Assembly (NCBI RefSeq): GCF_003387475.1
Contig: NZ_QUNO01000014.1
Coordinates: forward strand, 1-64,000
Reading direction: 5' to 3'
Source of the DNA: Kutzneria buriramensis
GTDB lineage: Bacteria > Actinomycetota > Actinomycetes > Mycobacteriales > Pseudonocardiaceae
DNA: 64,000 bases
In this document: one piece after another, positions 1 to 7,849 of the stretch
How positions within the stretch are numbered: position 1 is the first letter of the stretch
How the letters are laid out: each line of letters begins with the position of its first letter
Program-made: the position numbers and the translations under genes
The notes under the pieces: generated by a model
Told to the model about the DNA's origin: nothing
Databases searched by the model: none
Seen by the model: the letters and a program-made list of their open reading frames with translations, nothing else

Positions 1-563
1 CCGACGAAGTCGATGTAGTGCAGGCGGTCGCGGTCCAGGTAGCGGCTGGTGGCGACGTCGCGGATGACCGCGTCGTCCTCCCACGAGTCCCACAGATCAC
101 GGACGGCCCTCGTCGAGTCGCGTGCCTCCCGGGCGCTGTCCTCGACGAGCGACCGGCCCCAGGCCCGCGCCGCCTCACGCGCCGTGCTGAGGCCGACGAG
201 CCAGCCGGCCCGGCCGACCGAGACGTGATCGATCGACGCCAGCTGGGACGAGACGTGGAACGGCTCGGCATAGGTGGTCGACACGGTCGGGACGATGCCC
301 AGGGTCGTGGTCGACGCGGCGATGAACGCGGCCCGCTCCACGGCCCCGATGCGGCCGACCGGCTGCGGTCGGTCGCCGGGCGGCAGCAGGTCATCGTCCA
401 CAGTGGCCAGTGTGAAGCCGGAGTTCTCCACGATGGTGGCGGTCGAACGGATGTGGTGCGGCGTGAGTAGTCGATCGGGTGCGTGGGAGGCGCGCCGCCA
501 CGCCGCCGGGTGCGCGCCGTCGCCGTCGATCTCGATGGCCAGATGCAGGCCGGGATTCGGCAT
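1..563 (-). CDS. LLM-class flavin-dependent monooxygenase (NtaA/SnaA/DszA type), 3' part beyond left edge
   Basis: The frame is open from an ATG at 561-563 to the left edge, giving about 187 residues. The N-terminus (MPNPGLHLAIEIDGDG) and the internal stretches STTYAEPFHVSSQLASIDH, VGRAGWL and RDLWDSWEDDAV match the conserved N-terminal half of bacterial-luciferase-like monooxygenases. The same stretches appear as TTYNEPYNLARRFASLDH, GGRAGWN and KKLWDSWDDDA in the two full-length paralogues further right. Such enzymes use reduced flavin to cleave C-S or C-N bonds in sulfones, sulfonates or amines. About half of the usual 440 residues is present, so the C-terminus lies outside the window. Gene neighbours suggest a role in scavenging sulfur from organic compounds. 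Family call is firm; substrate is unknown. Confidence 0.85.
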   Translation of the reverse strand, partial: MPNPGLHLAIEIDGDGAHPAAWRRASHAPDRLLTPHHIRSTATIVENSGFTLATVDDDLLPPGDRPQPVGRIGAVERAAFIAASTTTLGIVPTVSTTYAEPFHVSSQLASIDHVSVGRAGWLVGLSTAREAARAWGRSLVEDSAREARDSTRAVRDLWDSWEDDAVIRDVATSRYLDRDRLHYIDFV

Positions 564-717
564 GGCTCAACCGTATGTCGCGTGAGATTTCCCGGCCCGG
601 ATGTCCACAGCGTGGAACGGGCACGGTCGGCGTTGACGGTTGACGGCGGGCGTTGCCGATGACGGGTGCGTGAGAGGTTCGAAGGATGCGCCGGTCGTCC
701 TTGTGCGGCAGGAAGAA

Positions 718-749
718 TCGGTGTCCGACAGACGTGTGTCGGACACCGA
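718..749. promoter_or_regulatory. 13-bp-arm inverted repeat, possible operator
   Basis: Arms TCGGTGTCCGACA (718-730) and its exact reverse complement (737-749) are separated by six bases. It sits about 155 bp upstream of the monooxygenase start at 563. There is no T-tract on either side, so an operator for a dimeric regulator is as likely as a terminator. The regulator is not known. Confidence 0.55.
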
Positions 750-880
750 GCTTCTCTCGGCGCGCCTGGTTCCGCTGCTCGGCACCACGCTCCAGCCGGG
801 CACCTCGGGGCTGCCACACGGCGGCCAGGGCATCCAGCAGTCCACGGTCAACCCCGCGCCGACGCTCTGAACCGCTGTAT

Positions 881-906
881 CGGTGAACCCCGTCGAGGGT
901 TCACCG
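881..906 (-). terminator. Hairpin terminator of the yeiH operon
   Basis: Perfect 10-bp arms CGGTGAACCC and GGGTTCACCG with a six-base loop lie one base beyond the stop codon of the leftward 2-oxoglutarate oxygenase gene. There is no U-tract, as is common for actinobacterial terminators. Confidence 0.7.
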
Positions 907-907
907 G

Positions 908-1912
908 TCAGCGTTCGGTCAGCACGTCCGACCACCAGCGCTCGGCCACCCGTGGGTGCGAGCGGAGCCAGCCGAGCAGGGCGTTCTCGCCATAGGCCGC
1001 CAGCAGTGGGTTGTCCGGGTCTTCGGTGACGCCGCGTGCCCGGGCGGCGAGTCCGGGCGGCAGCGTGACCGGTTCGACGACGGCGTCCAGTCGTGGGGCG
1101 AGGAAGAACGCGGCCGAGTACCGGTCGACACCGTTGGCCGGGCTGACCACACGGTGGTTGGTCGCGCGGAGGTAGCCCAGCGTGGCGATCTCCAGCATCT
1201 CGCCGATGTTGACCACGAAGCTGCCGGGCCGCGGGGTGACGTCGATCCAGCCGCGGTCGCCGGCCCGCACCTGGAGGCCGCCGATGTCGTCCTGCTGGAG
1301 CAGGGCCAGGTAGCCGTAGTCCTTGTGCGCGCCGACGCCCTGGTCGGACGTGGCCCGACCGGGATAGTGGATCAGCTTGAGATGGGTGGCGGCCTCGTCA
1401 TCGAACCAGGCGGCGAAGTAGCGCTCGTCCTGGCCCAGCGCCGCGGCCAGGGCCCGCAGCACCTCCTGGCTCACGCGCAGGGCTTCGGCCTGCCAGGCCA
1501 ACACCGTGTCCCGGAGTTCGGGCAGCGCGGTCGGCCACTGGTTGGGGCCGATCAGCCGGAGCCACGCCGGGTCGCCCTCGCGCACCGTGCGCGCCGGTCG
1601 TTCCGGGCCGATGTCGATCTGCTCTCGCCAGTCGGGTGTGCCGCCGGTGTGCTCGTTGCCGACCCTGGTGTAGCCACGGAACTGGGCCGAGTTGACGTTC
1701 TCGATTTCCAGGCGCTGCTCCAGAGGCAGGGCGAAGAAGCGCCGAGCGGCCCGCGAGACACCGTCGGCGACCGCAGCCGGCACACCGTGTCCGACGACGT
1801 AGAAGAAGCCGACGTCGTGAGCCGCGTAGCGCAGATCGGCGAGAAAGGCGGCGCGGACATCCGCTCGCCCCCGGAACCGGGATATGTCCAGTACCGGCAG
1901 GCCGGTGCTCAT
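908..1912 (-). CDS. Isopenicillin-N-synthase-family 2-oxoglutarate/Fe(II) oxygenase
   Basis: A 334-residue non-heme iron oxygenase of the DIOX_N / 2OG-FeII fold. The iron triad is visible as HKD (H196, D198) and H253 in ATNHRVVS, with the 2-oxoglutarate-binding R264-x-S266 in RYSAAF. The N-terminal DIOX_N part (residues 5-110) carries the typical [12 protein letters not shown]. The ATG at 1910-1912 overlaps the stop of the upstream yeiH homologue by ATGA, so the two are translationally coupled. Length is normal for the family. Substrate is unknown; the neighbouring exporter and organosulfur genes suggest oxidation of a sulfur compound or sulfonate, which is inference. Confidence 0.88.
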   Translation of the reverse strand: MSTGLPVLDISRFRGRADVRAAFLADLRYAAHDVGFFYVVGHGVPAAVADGVSRAARRFFALPLEQRLEIENVNSAQFRGYTRVGNEHTGGTPDWREQIDIGPERPARTVREGDPAWLRLIGPNQWPTALPELRDTVLAWQAEALRVSQEVLRALAAALGQDERYFAAWFDDEAATHLKLIHYPGRATSDQGVGAHKDYGYLALLQQDDIGGLQVRAGDRGWIDVTPRPGSFVVNIGEMLEIATLGYLRATNHRVVSPANGVDRYSAAFFLAPRLDAVVEPVTLPPGLAARARGVTEDPDNPLLAAYGENALLGWLRSHPRVAERWWSDVLTER

Positions 1913-2994
1913 GCCAGCCAGCCGGACGTCAGCAGCACCAGGCCGAGTGAGCAGGCGGCGACCACGACCAGGCCGAGCGCGGCGACGACAAGGGGCCGCA
2001 GGCCGCTGCGAGCGAGTTCGCGGAGGTCGAAGTTGAGGCCGACGCCGGCGAAACAGAGCAGGAAGGCCCACTTGGAGAGGTTGCCGAGGCTGGTGACCTC
2101 GGCCTTGGTGAACAGGCCGGCGGTGGCCAGCGCGGACACCGCGATGAAGCCGAGCACGAACTTGGGGAAGGTGCGCCAGACGAAGGCGGCCCGCCCGCCG
2201 AGGCCGGCGGCGACGGTCCGGCCGCCGCGGGTGGACCAGTAGGCGGCGTAGCCGAGCACGACAAGCCCGATGAGGGCGTTGCGGGTGTTCTTGACGGCGA
2301 CGGCGATCTGCTGCGCCTGGGCCGAATACGCGGCGCCGGTGGCGGTGGCCTCTGCGGTGTTGTCGACGGCGAGGCCGGCCCACAGACCGAACTGGGTGTC
2401 GGAGAGGTTGAGCAGGTGGCCGATGGCCGGGAAGCTGAACAAGGCCACCGCGCCGAGCGCCAGGATGGCGGCGATGGCGTAGCCGGAGTCCTCGTCGTCG
2501 GCGTCGATCGCGCCGCGGCCGGCGATGATCGCCGACACGCCGCAGATCGAGGTGCCGATGGCCAGCAGCGTGGAGAGCTTGCCGCTGAGCCCGAACGCCC
2601 GGCCGACCAGCAGGATCACGGTGGTGGCGATGGCCATGTCGATCAGGATGATGCCCAGGCTGAAGCCGCCGAGCTTGGCCAGGTCGCCGAGCACGAAGCG
2701 AGCCCCGAGCAGCACGATGCCGGTCTTGAGCCAGAACTCGTAGGTGGCCACGCCGGGCCGGAACAGCGCCGGTAGGCCGACCACGTTGCGGATGACCAGC
2801 CCGATGACGATGGCCCACAGCACGTACTCGATGTCAGGCAGGGCGGTGCCGGTCGCCTTGCCCAGGCTGCGCAGGCCGTTCTGGGCGAACGTGCCGAGCA
2901 CGCCGACCGCGAGGAGCAGCAGCAGGCCCGGCAGGTAGCGCACAGCCGGGACGGCCGCGATCCCCCGTCCGGCGGTGGTCTCGGCGGTGCTCAT
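1909..2994 (-). CDS. yeiH: YeiH-family putative sulfate/sulfur-oxyanion exporter
   Basis: A 361-residue polytopic membrane protein with about ten hydrophobic helices. Conserved YeiH (UPF0324) stretches are seen: [54 protein letters not shown] and [13 protein letters not shown]. Members are thought to export sulfite or sulfate, or are linked to cysteine and taurine metabolism; transport activity has rarely been tested. The ATG at 2992-2994 overlaps the stop of the 43-residue peptide gene before it (ATGA), and its own stop overlaps the oxygenase start. It is therefore the middle gene of a coupled three-gene operon that probably deals with sulfur oxyanions released by nearby desulfonating enzymes (inference). 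Confidence 0.9.
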   Translation of the reverse strand: MSTAETTAGRGIAAVPAVRYLPGLLLLLAVGVLGTFAQNGLRSLGKATGTALPDIEYVLWAIVIGLVIRNVVGLPALFRPGVATYEFWLKTGIVLLGARFVLGDLAKLGGFSLGIILIDMAIATTVILLVGRAFGLSGKLSTLLAIGTSICGVSAIIAGRGAIDADDEDSGYAIAAILALGAVALFSFPAIGHLLNLSDTQFGLWAGLAVDNTAEATATGAAYSAQAQQIAVAVKNTRNALIGLVVLGYAAYWSTRGGRTVAAGLGGRAAFVWRTFPKFVLGFIAVSALATAGLFTKAEVTSLGNLSKWAFLLCFAGVGLNFDLRELARSGLRPLVVAALGLVVVAACSLGLVLLTSGWLA

Positions 2995-3122
2995 TTGACG
3001 AGGAAGGAGATCGCCGGCAGCACGCCGGTCGCGGCCAGCAGGACGAGCACCGTGCCGACGATCACCGCGGCCCAGTCGGCGCCGATCCTCGTGACGGGGT
3101 TTCGATCGTTCGGGGATCCCAT
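2991..3122 (-). CDS. 43-residue single-span membrane peptide, first gene of the yeiH operon
   Basis: A small frame starting with ATG at 3120-3122 behind a clear ribosome site (GGAGG, about seven bases upstream). The product begins [10 protein letters not shown] and has one transmembrane helix (residues 17-41, rich in V, L, A). Its stop codon overlaps the yeiH start (ATGA). A tiny helix peptide coupled to a polytopic transporter is a common arrangement for transporter-stabilising subunits, but no function is known for this one. The coupling and the ribosome site make it a real gene in my view. Confidence 0.72.
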   Translation of the reverse strand: MGSPNDRNPVTRIGADWAAVIVGTVLVLLAATGVLPAISFLVK

Positions 3123-3447
3123 GGTTCGCCTCCGAGGACTGTCTGCTGTGGACCATCGCCTGGGCGGGTAGCAGCACTGTAGGGGCGATGGTGCCGGCCG
3201 ACCAGGACGTCCATCACGTGGGACGAACAGGGCAGGCGACGGGTTTCCGTTCCGCGCAAGGGGGGTGCGGCGGCTCTCATGATGTGAACGGGCTGGGCAC
3301 GCCGGCGCCGTCTCTGTCACCATCGGCGCATGGCTTCCCAGGCGGCCGGGCTCTGCTCCCGCCGGCACATCGACCTCCGCCGCCATGCGGCGGCGATGTG
3401 TCGCGCCGGCCGCCCCGGTCCCTGATCCCCGGCACGCTGGAGAAGCC
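3123..3447. other. Divergent promoter region between yeiH operon and ROK regulator
   Basis: A 325-bp non-coding spacer that must hold the promoters of both the leftward yeiH operon and the rightward ROK gene. Apart from the hairpin at 3366-3400 I see no gene. No clear -35/-10 pair could be assigned by eye. Confidence 0.6.
3366..3400 (+). promoter_or_regulatory. Interrupted hairpin in the ROK gene leader
   Basis: Outer arms CACATCG / CGATGTG and inner arms CCGCCGC / GCGGCGG close on a CAT loop, with a four-base bulge (acct) on the left side. The structure lies 47 bp upstream of the ROK start codon. It may be an autoregulatory operator or a leader hairpin; its function is unproven. Confidence 0.5.
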
Positions 3448-4623
3448 ATGCAGCGCACGACATCGACCGCCGGCACGGTGTTACGCGCCGTCCTTGAGCA
3501 CGGGCCGGTCTCGCGAAGCGCGGTCGCGAGGATGACCGGACTATCGGCGGCGTCGCTGAGTCGGCAGACCGCGGACCTGGTTCGCGCCGGCTTGCTGCGT
3601 GAGTTGCCGGAGGTGAGCGGGCCGAACGGACTCGGCCGCCCGCACGTGCCGCTCGATCTCGACACCGACCGACACGTGGTGGCCGGGGTGCACGTCGCCG
3701 TTCCGCACGCGACCTCGGTCGTGATGGATCTGCGCGGCCGAATCGTCGCCACGCACACGGAACCGCATCGCGGTGCGGGGCCGGAGGCCGTGCTCAGGCG
3801 GGCCGGCGGCACGGTGCGGTCGTTGCTCGACACGTACGCCGATGGCGCGACCCCGCTGGGGGTGGGGTTCGCGTCCGGCGGCTGGGTCGACCCGGACATG
3901 GGCACGGTCGTCGAGCACGAACTGCTCGGCTGGCGTCATGTTCCGGTCGCGAACCTGCTGTCCGAGGCCACCGGGCTGCCGGTGCGCATCGACGGCCACT
4001 CGCGCGCGCTGGTGCACGCCGAGCAGCTGTTCGGCGACGCCCGCGGCAGCGCCTGCGTGGTGCTGTTCGTCGGCAACGTGGTGGACACGGCCTTCGCCAC
4101 CGACGGAGTAGTCCACTATGGACGCCGGTCGGCGGCGGGCGGCGTCGCGCACCTACCTGTTGCCGGCAGCGACTACCCGTGCACCTGCGGCCGCCGGGGC
4201 TGCTTGCAGGCGTCGGTGTCGGAGTGGGCGATGGTGGGTCGGGCGTTGCGGCGGGGGATCATCGACAGCCCGTCGTTCCCGGCGTTGCTGGCTGCCGCCC
4301 GTGATGGTGACACGGCGGCGCTGAAGTTGTTCCGCACGAGGGCGGAGTTGGTCGGGCGGGCCGCCGCGATGTTGTTCGACGTGCTCAATCCCGAGGTGCT
4401 CGTGGTGGTGGAACAGGGCGTCAGCAACCTGCCGGGCTGCCTGGACGTGCTGCGGGCCGAGGTGCGGGCCCGGTCGACGGCGTGCGAGCGTCCTGAGGAA
4501 ACCGTGCTGCCGACCAGCTTTCCCGGCGCCGTGCTGGCCATCGCGGCCGGCGCCGTGCTGTTGGACGTGCTCTACACCGATCCGCTGGGCCCGGTGCGGC
4601 GCCGTTTCGCTCCCGCGATGTGA
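3448..4623 (+). CDS. ROK-family transcriptional regulator
   Basis: A 391-residue protein with an N-terminal winged helix (residues 10-65; SRSAVARMTGLSAASLSRQ) followed by a ROK sugar-kinase-like domain. The ROK zinc motif is present as CTCGRRGC, near residue 250. Start chosen at the ATG with GGAGAAG upstream; a longer frame to 3385 adds only low-complexity residues. ROK repressors usually sense a sugar or phosphosugar. This one sits divergently to the yeiH operon and directly before the organosulfur operon, so it may control either. The ligand cannot be read from the sequence. Confidence 0.88.
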   Translation: MQRTTSTAGTVLRAVLEHGPVSRSAVARMTGLSAASLSRQTADLVRAGLLRELPEVSGPNGLGRPHVPLDLDTDRHVVAGVHVAVPHATSVVMDLRGRIVATHTEPHRGAGPEAVLRRAGGTVRSLLDTYADGATPLGVGFASGGWVDPDMGTVVEHELLGWRHVPVANLLSEATGLPVRIDGHSRALVHAEQLFGDARGSACVVLFVGNVVDTAFATDGVVHYGRRSAAGGVAHLPVAGSDYPCTCGRRGCLQASVSEWAMVGRALRRGIIDSPSFPALLAAARDGDTAALKLFRTRAELVGRAAAMLFDVLNPEVLVVVEQGVSNLPGCLDVLRAEVRARSTACERPEETVLPTSFPGAVLAIAAGAVLLDVLYTDPLGPVRRRFAPAM

Positions 4624-4744
4624 AACGGACTTAATTCCCGGCTGCGTTATGTAGACCGGCCGGAACCGGGCGGCGAGGATCGAATCGTCAGTCCCCAACG
4701 GGTTTTCGACACCAGATGTGTCCATCGTGGAACAGGGGTGTGTC

Positions 4745-5233
4745 ATGACCGCGACCGTTCCCGGACTGGAACCGACGCAATTCAGGAACGTGTTCCGCCG
4801 GCACCCGGCCGGTGTCGTCGTGATCACGCTGGATGCCGGCCACGGTCCGGTCGGCTTCACCGCCACCTCGCTGAGCTCGCTGTCGCTCGAGCCGCCGCTG
4901 GTGTCCTTCGGCATCGGTGTCGGCACGTCGAGCTGGCCGCATGTGAGCCGCGCGAGCTCTGCCGTCGTCAACTTCCTCGGCGCCCACCAGGAAGACGTGG
5001 CCAGGACGTTCGCGACCAGCGGCATCGACCGGTTCGCCGCGCCGACCGAGTGGACCCGGCTGCCCGACGGCGAACCCGTGCTCGCCGGCACCGCGGGCTG
5101 GCTGCGGGTCACCGTCGAGCAGACCATGGCCGCGGGTGACCACCGCATCGTGATCGGCCGGGTGGTGTCCGCGTCGCTGGCCGACGGCCACCGCCCGCTG
5201 ATCTATCACGACGGCAGCTATCACTCGATCTGA
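4745..5233 (+). CDS. NAD(P)H:flavin reductase (FMN-binding split barrel)
   Basis: A 162-residue protein of the flavin-reductase-like FMN-binding fold. It shows the family landmarks RHPAGVVVIT, GFTATSLSSLSLEPPLVSF, SRASSAVVNFL and DHRIVIGRV. It would supply reduced FMN to the two-component monooxygenases encoded downstream. The ATG at 4745 has AGGGG eight bases upstream, whereas the longer frame from 4718 lacks a site. It is the first gene of an operon whose remaining seven genes follow with short or overlapping junctions. Confidence 0.9.
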   Translation: MTATVPGLEPTQFRNVFRRHPAGVVVITLDAGHGPVGFTATSLSSLSLEPPLVSFGIGVGTSSWPHVSRASSAVVNFLGAHQEDVARTFATSGIDRFAAPTEWTRLPDGEPVLAGTAGWLRVTVEQTMAAGDHRIVIGRVVSASLADGHRPLIYHDGSYHSI

Positions 5234-5250
5234 GGAGCGAAGGAAGAACA

Positions 5251-6303
5251 ATGAGGCCGACCGTACGACGAAGAACTCGAATCCTCGCCGCCATCGCGTT
5301 GTGCGTAGGCCTGTCCGCGTGCGCGTCCGGCGAGTCCGACAGCCCGAAACTGGCCGCCGATGCCGTCATCGCGGACACCGTGCCGCCCGGCACCGCGCTG
5401 TCCGTGGCGGTGCACACCACCGAGGTCCAGCTCAAGACCACCGGCGACGTGTCGAAGCTGCCGTTCACCGTGAAGGACTGGCCGACGCTGAGCGCCGGGC
5501 CCGACGTGATCCAGGGCTTCCGGGCCAATGCCGTCGACATCGCCAACAACGCCGGCATCCCGCCGATCCAGGCGCACAACACCGGCCTGGACGCCAAGAT
5601 CGTCGCCGTCGAGACCCGCAGCAAGCCGCTGTACCAGCTGGCGACCGCGCCGCACACCTCGATCACCAAGCTGTCGGACCTGCGCGGCAAGAAGATCGCG
5701 CTGTCGCCCGGCCAGGCCCAGGGCGTGGTGGTCCTGCGGACGCTCACCGAGCTCGGACTGTCCAAGAAGGACGTCACGCTCGTCGAGCTGCCCAGCACCC
5801 AGTTCCTCACCGCGTTGCAGGCCGGCCAGGTGGACGTCGCGCCGCTCGCGGAGCCGACCACCACCAAGTACCTCGGCCAGTACGGCAAGGACGGCGCACG
5901 CAAGATCGAGACGCACGCCGTCGACGCGCTGAGCATTCTCTGGGCGCCGACGGCCGTGCTGAACGACCCGGCGAAGGCCGCCGCGGTCAAGGCCTTCATC
6001 CCGTTCTGGGCCCGCAGCCAGGTGTGGGCGTGGGAGAACCAGGACGCCTGGATCGCCGCCTACTACGTCAAGGACCAGAAGGTGAGCACGGCCGACGGCA
6101 AGCGGATCGTGGCCGCGAGCGAGAAGCCCGCCTTCCCGACCAACTGGGCGGACGCCGTCAAGTGGGAGCAGCAGACCATCGACGTGGTCACCGGCTTCGG
6201 CTACTTCGGAAAGTCCTTCAACGCCGCGGACCTGTTCGACCGGCGCTTCGAGAGCGTCGCAGCGAACGCGGTGCCCGCGCAGTACCGGGGAGGACAGTCA
6301 TGA
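5251..6303 (+). CDS. ssuA: Aliphatic sulfonate/alkane-sulfonate ABC transporter, substrate-binding lipoprotein
   Basis: A 350-residue binding protein with a lipoprotein signal (positively charged start, hydrophobic helix and lipobox LSAC with Cys24). The mature part has the SsuA/NMT1 pattern: NAGIPPIQAHN, LRGKKIALSPGQAQGVVVLR, QFLTALQAGQVDVAPLAEP and ALSILWAPTAVL. It would be anchored outside the membrane and deliver an organosulfonate to the SsuC-SsuB importer. GGAGCGAAGG precedes the start, 17 bp after the flavin reductase stop. Its stop overlaps the permease start (ATGA). The exact substrate is not known. Confidence 0.9.
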   Translation: MRPTVRRRTRILAAIALCVGLSACASGESDSPKLAADAVIADTVPPGTALSVAVHTTEVQLKTTGDVSKLPFTVKDWPTLSAGPDVIQGFRANAVDIANNAGIPPIQAHNTGLDAKIVAVETRSKPLYQLATAPHTSITKLSDLRGKKIALSPGQAQGVVVLRTLTELGLSKKDVTLVELPSTQFLTALQAGQVDVAPLAEPTTTKYLGQYGKDGARKIETHAVDALSILWAPTAVLNDPAKAAAVKAFIPFWARSQVWAWENQDAWIAAYYVKDQKVSTADGKRIVAASEKPAFPTNWADAVKWEQQTIDVVTGFGYFGKSFNAADLFDRRFESVAANAVPAQYRGGQS

Positions 6304-7139
6304 CGACGGTCGTGTCCGAGGCGGTGACCCTCGCGCCGCCGGAGCCGCTGGTGGCGGCCCCCCGCAGACGGCTCCGGCCCGGCAAGCCGATTCCGTTCGG
6401 ACGCCTCGTAGGCGTCGCCACCGTCGTCGGGATCTGGGCGCTGGCCTCCGCCGTCGGGCTGCTCGATCCGCGCAAGCTGTCCGCGCCCTGGACGGTGTTG
6501 CAGACCGGCATCGACCTCGCCCGGGACGGCACGCTGGAGGCCAACACCGCCGCGTCGCTGCACCGGGCGGTGCTGGGGTTGGTGATCGGCGTCGCCGTCG
6601 GCACGCTGCTGGCGGTGCTGTCCGGCCTCACCCGCCTCGGCGAGGCGCTCATCGACGGGCCGATCCAGGTCAAGCGGGCGATCCCGGCCCTGGGCCTGAT
6701 CCCGCTGATGATCCTCTGGCTGGGCATCGGCGAGACGTTCAAGGTGGTGCTGATCGCGATCGTGGTGGCGCTGGCGATCTACGTGCCCACCCACAACGCG
6801 CTCACCTCGATCGACAGCCGCTACGTCGAGCTGGCCGAGGTGGTCGGCCTGTCCCGGTGGGGGTTCCTGCGCAAGGTCGTGGCGCCGGGCGCGCTGCCGG
6901 GCTTCTTCCTCGGCCTGCGGCTGGCGGTCACCGGCTCGTGGCTGGCGCTGATCGTGGTCGAGGAGGTCAACGCCGTCGACGGCCTGGGCAAGATGATGTA
7001 CAGCGCCCAGGACTACGGCCAGTCCGACGTCATCCTGGTCGGTCTCGTCCTCTACGGCCTGTTCGGCTACCTGTCCGACAGCCTGGTCCGACTCGTGGAG
7101 AGGCGGGTGCTGTCGTGGCGACGGACGTTGGCCAACTGA
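6300..7139 (+). CDS. ssuC: Sulfonate ABC transporter permease
   Basis: A 279-residue inner-membrane permease with six predicted helices and the BPD_transp_1 domain. The EAA-type coupling loop is seen as VELAEVVGLSRWGFLRKVVAPGAL... (near residue 180). The N-terminal 40 residues are a Pro/Arg-rich cytosolic tail. Start is the ATG at 6300, overlapping the ssuA stop by four bases. The 3' end overlaps the ATPase gene. Together with SsuA and SsuB it forms the organosulfonate importer. Confidence 0.9.
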   Translation: MTTVVSEAVTLAPPEPLVAAPRRRLRPGKPIPFGRLVGVATVVGIWALASAVGLLDPRKLSAPWTVLQTGIDLARDGTLEANTAASLHRAVLGLVIGVAVGTLLAVLSGLTRLGEALIDGPIQVKRAIPALGLIPLMILWLGIGETFKVVLIAIVVALAIYVPTHNALTSIDSRYVELAEVVGLSRWGFLRKVVAPGALPGFFLGLRLAVTGSWLALIVVEEVNAVDGLGKMMYSAQDYGQSDVILVGLVLYGLFGYLSDSLVRLVERRVLSWRRTLAN

Positions 7140-7849
7140 GCGCGGTGCGCGCGACCGGCCTGGTCCGCCGCTTCGGCGAGCACGTCGTGCTGGACGAGCT
7201 GAACCTGGAGATCGCCGCCGGCGAGTTCGTCGCGCTGCTCGGCCAGAGCGGCTCCGGCAAGACCACGCTCCTGCGCGCGCTGGCCGGCCTGGACCGGGAC
7301 GTGACCGGGGAGGGCACGCTCGCGGTGCCGCCGAAGGTGTCGGTCGCCTTCCAGGACTCGCGGCTGCTGCCATGGCTGCGGGTGCTGGACAACGTCGTCC
7401 TCGGGCTGGCCAAGGGCCGTGACGTCGGCAGGGCCGCGCTGGCCGAGGTCGGCCTGGCCGGCCGCGAACGGGCGTGGCCGACCCAGCTGTCGGGTGGTGA
7501 GCAGCAACGGGTCTCGCTGGCGCGCTGCCTGGTCCGCGATCCGCAGCTGCTGCTGGCCGACGAGCCGTTCGGCGCGCTGGACGCGCTGACCAGGACCAAG
7601 ATGCACGGCCTGTTGCGTGACCTGCTCCGCCGGCACCGGCCCGCGGTGCTGCTGGTGACCCACGACGTCGACGAGGCCATCCAGCTGGCCGACCGCGTGC
7701 TGGTGCTCGACGCCGGCCGCATCGTCCTGGACCGCGCCGTCGACGTCCCGCAGCCCCGGTCCCTGCGCGACCCCGCGTTCCACGAGTTCCGCGACCTCCT
7801 GCTGAGCGCGCTCGGCGCGACGGCCACCGCCGACGGGAGCACCCGATGA
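7115..7849 (+). CDS. ssuB: Sulfonate ABC transporter ATP-binding protein
   Basis: A 244-residue ATPase with Walker A GQSGSGKTT, signature LSGGEQQRVSLARCL, Walker B LLLADEPFGALDALT and the switch His in VTHDVDEAI. This is the canonical SsuB/TauB length and pattern. A GTG start at 7115 lies inside the permease gene (25-bp overlap); the stop overlaps the next gene's ATG. It energises uptake of the sulfonate bound by SsuA. Confidence 0.9.
   Translation: MATDVGQLSAVRATGLVRRFGEHVVLDELNLEIAAGEFVALLGQSGSGKTTLLRALAGLDRDVTGEGTLAVPPKVSVAFQDSRLLPWLRVLDNVVLGLAKGRDVGRAALAEVGLAGRERAWPTQLSGGEQQRVSLARCLVRDPQLLLADEPFGALDALTRTKMHGLLRDLLRRHRPAVLLVTHDVDEAIQLADRVLVLDAGRIVLDRAVDVPQPRSLRDPAFHEFRDLLLSALGATATADGSTR

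Larger units (their letters stand above)
564..907. other. Intergenic region with two inverted repeats, no gene seen
   Basis: This 344-bp stretch lies upstream of the left-edge monooxygenase and downstream of the 2-oxoglutarate oxygenase operon. I find no reading frame with protein-like composition. It holds a 13-bp-arm inverted repeat at 718-749 and a terminator-like hairpin at 881-906. Confidence 0.6.
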
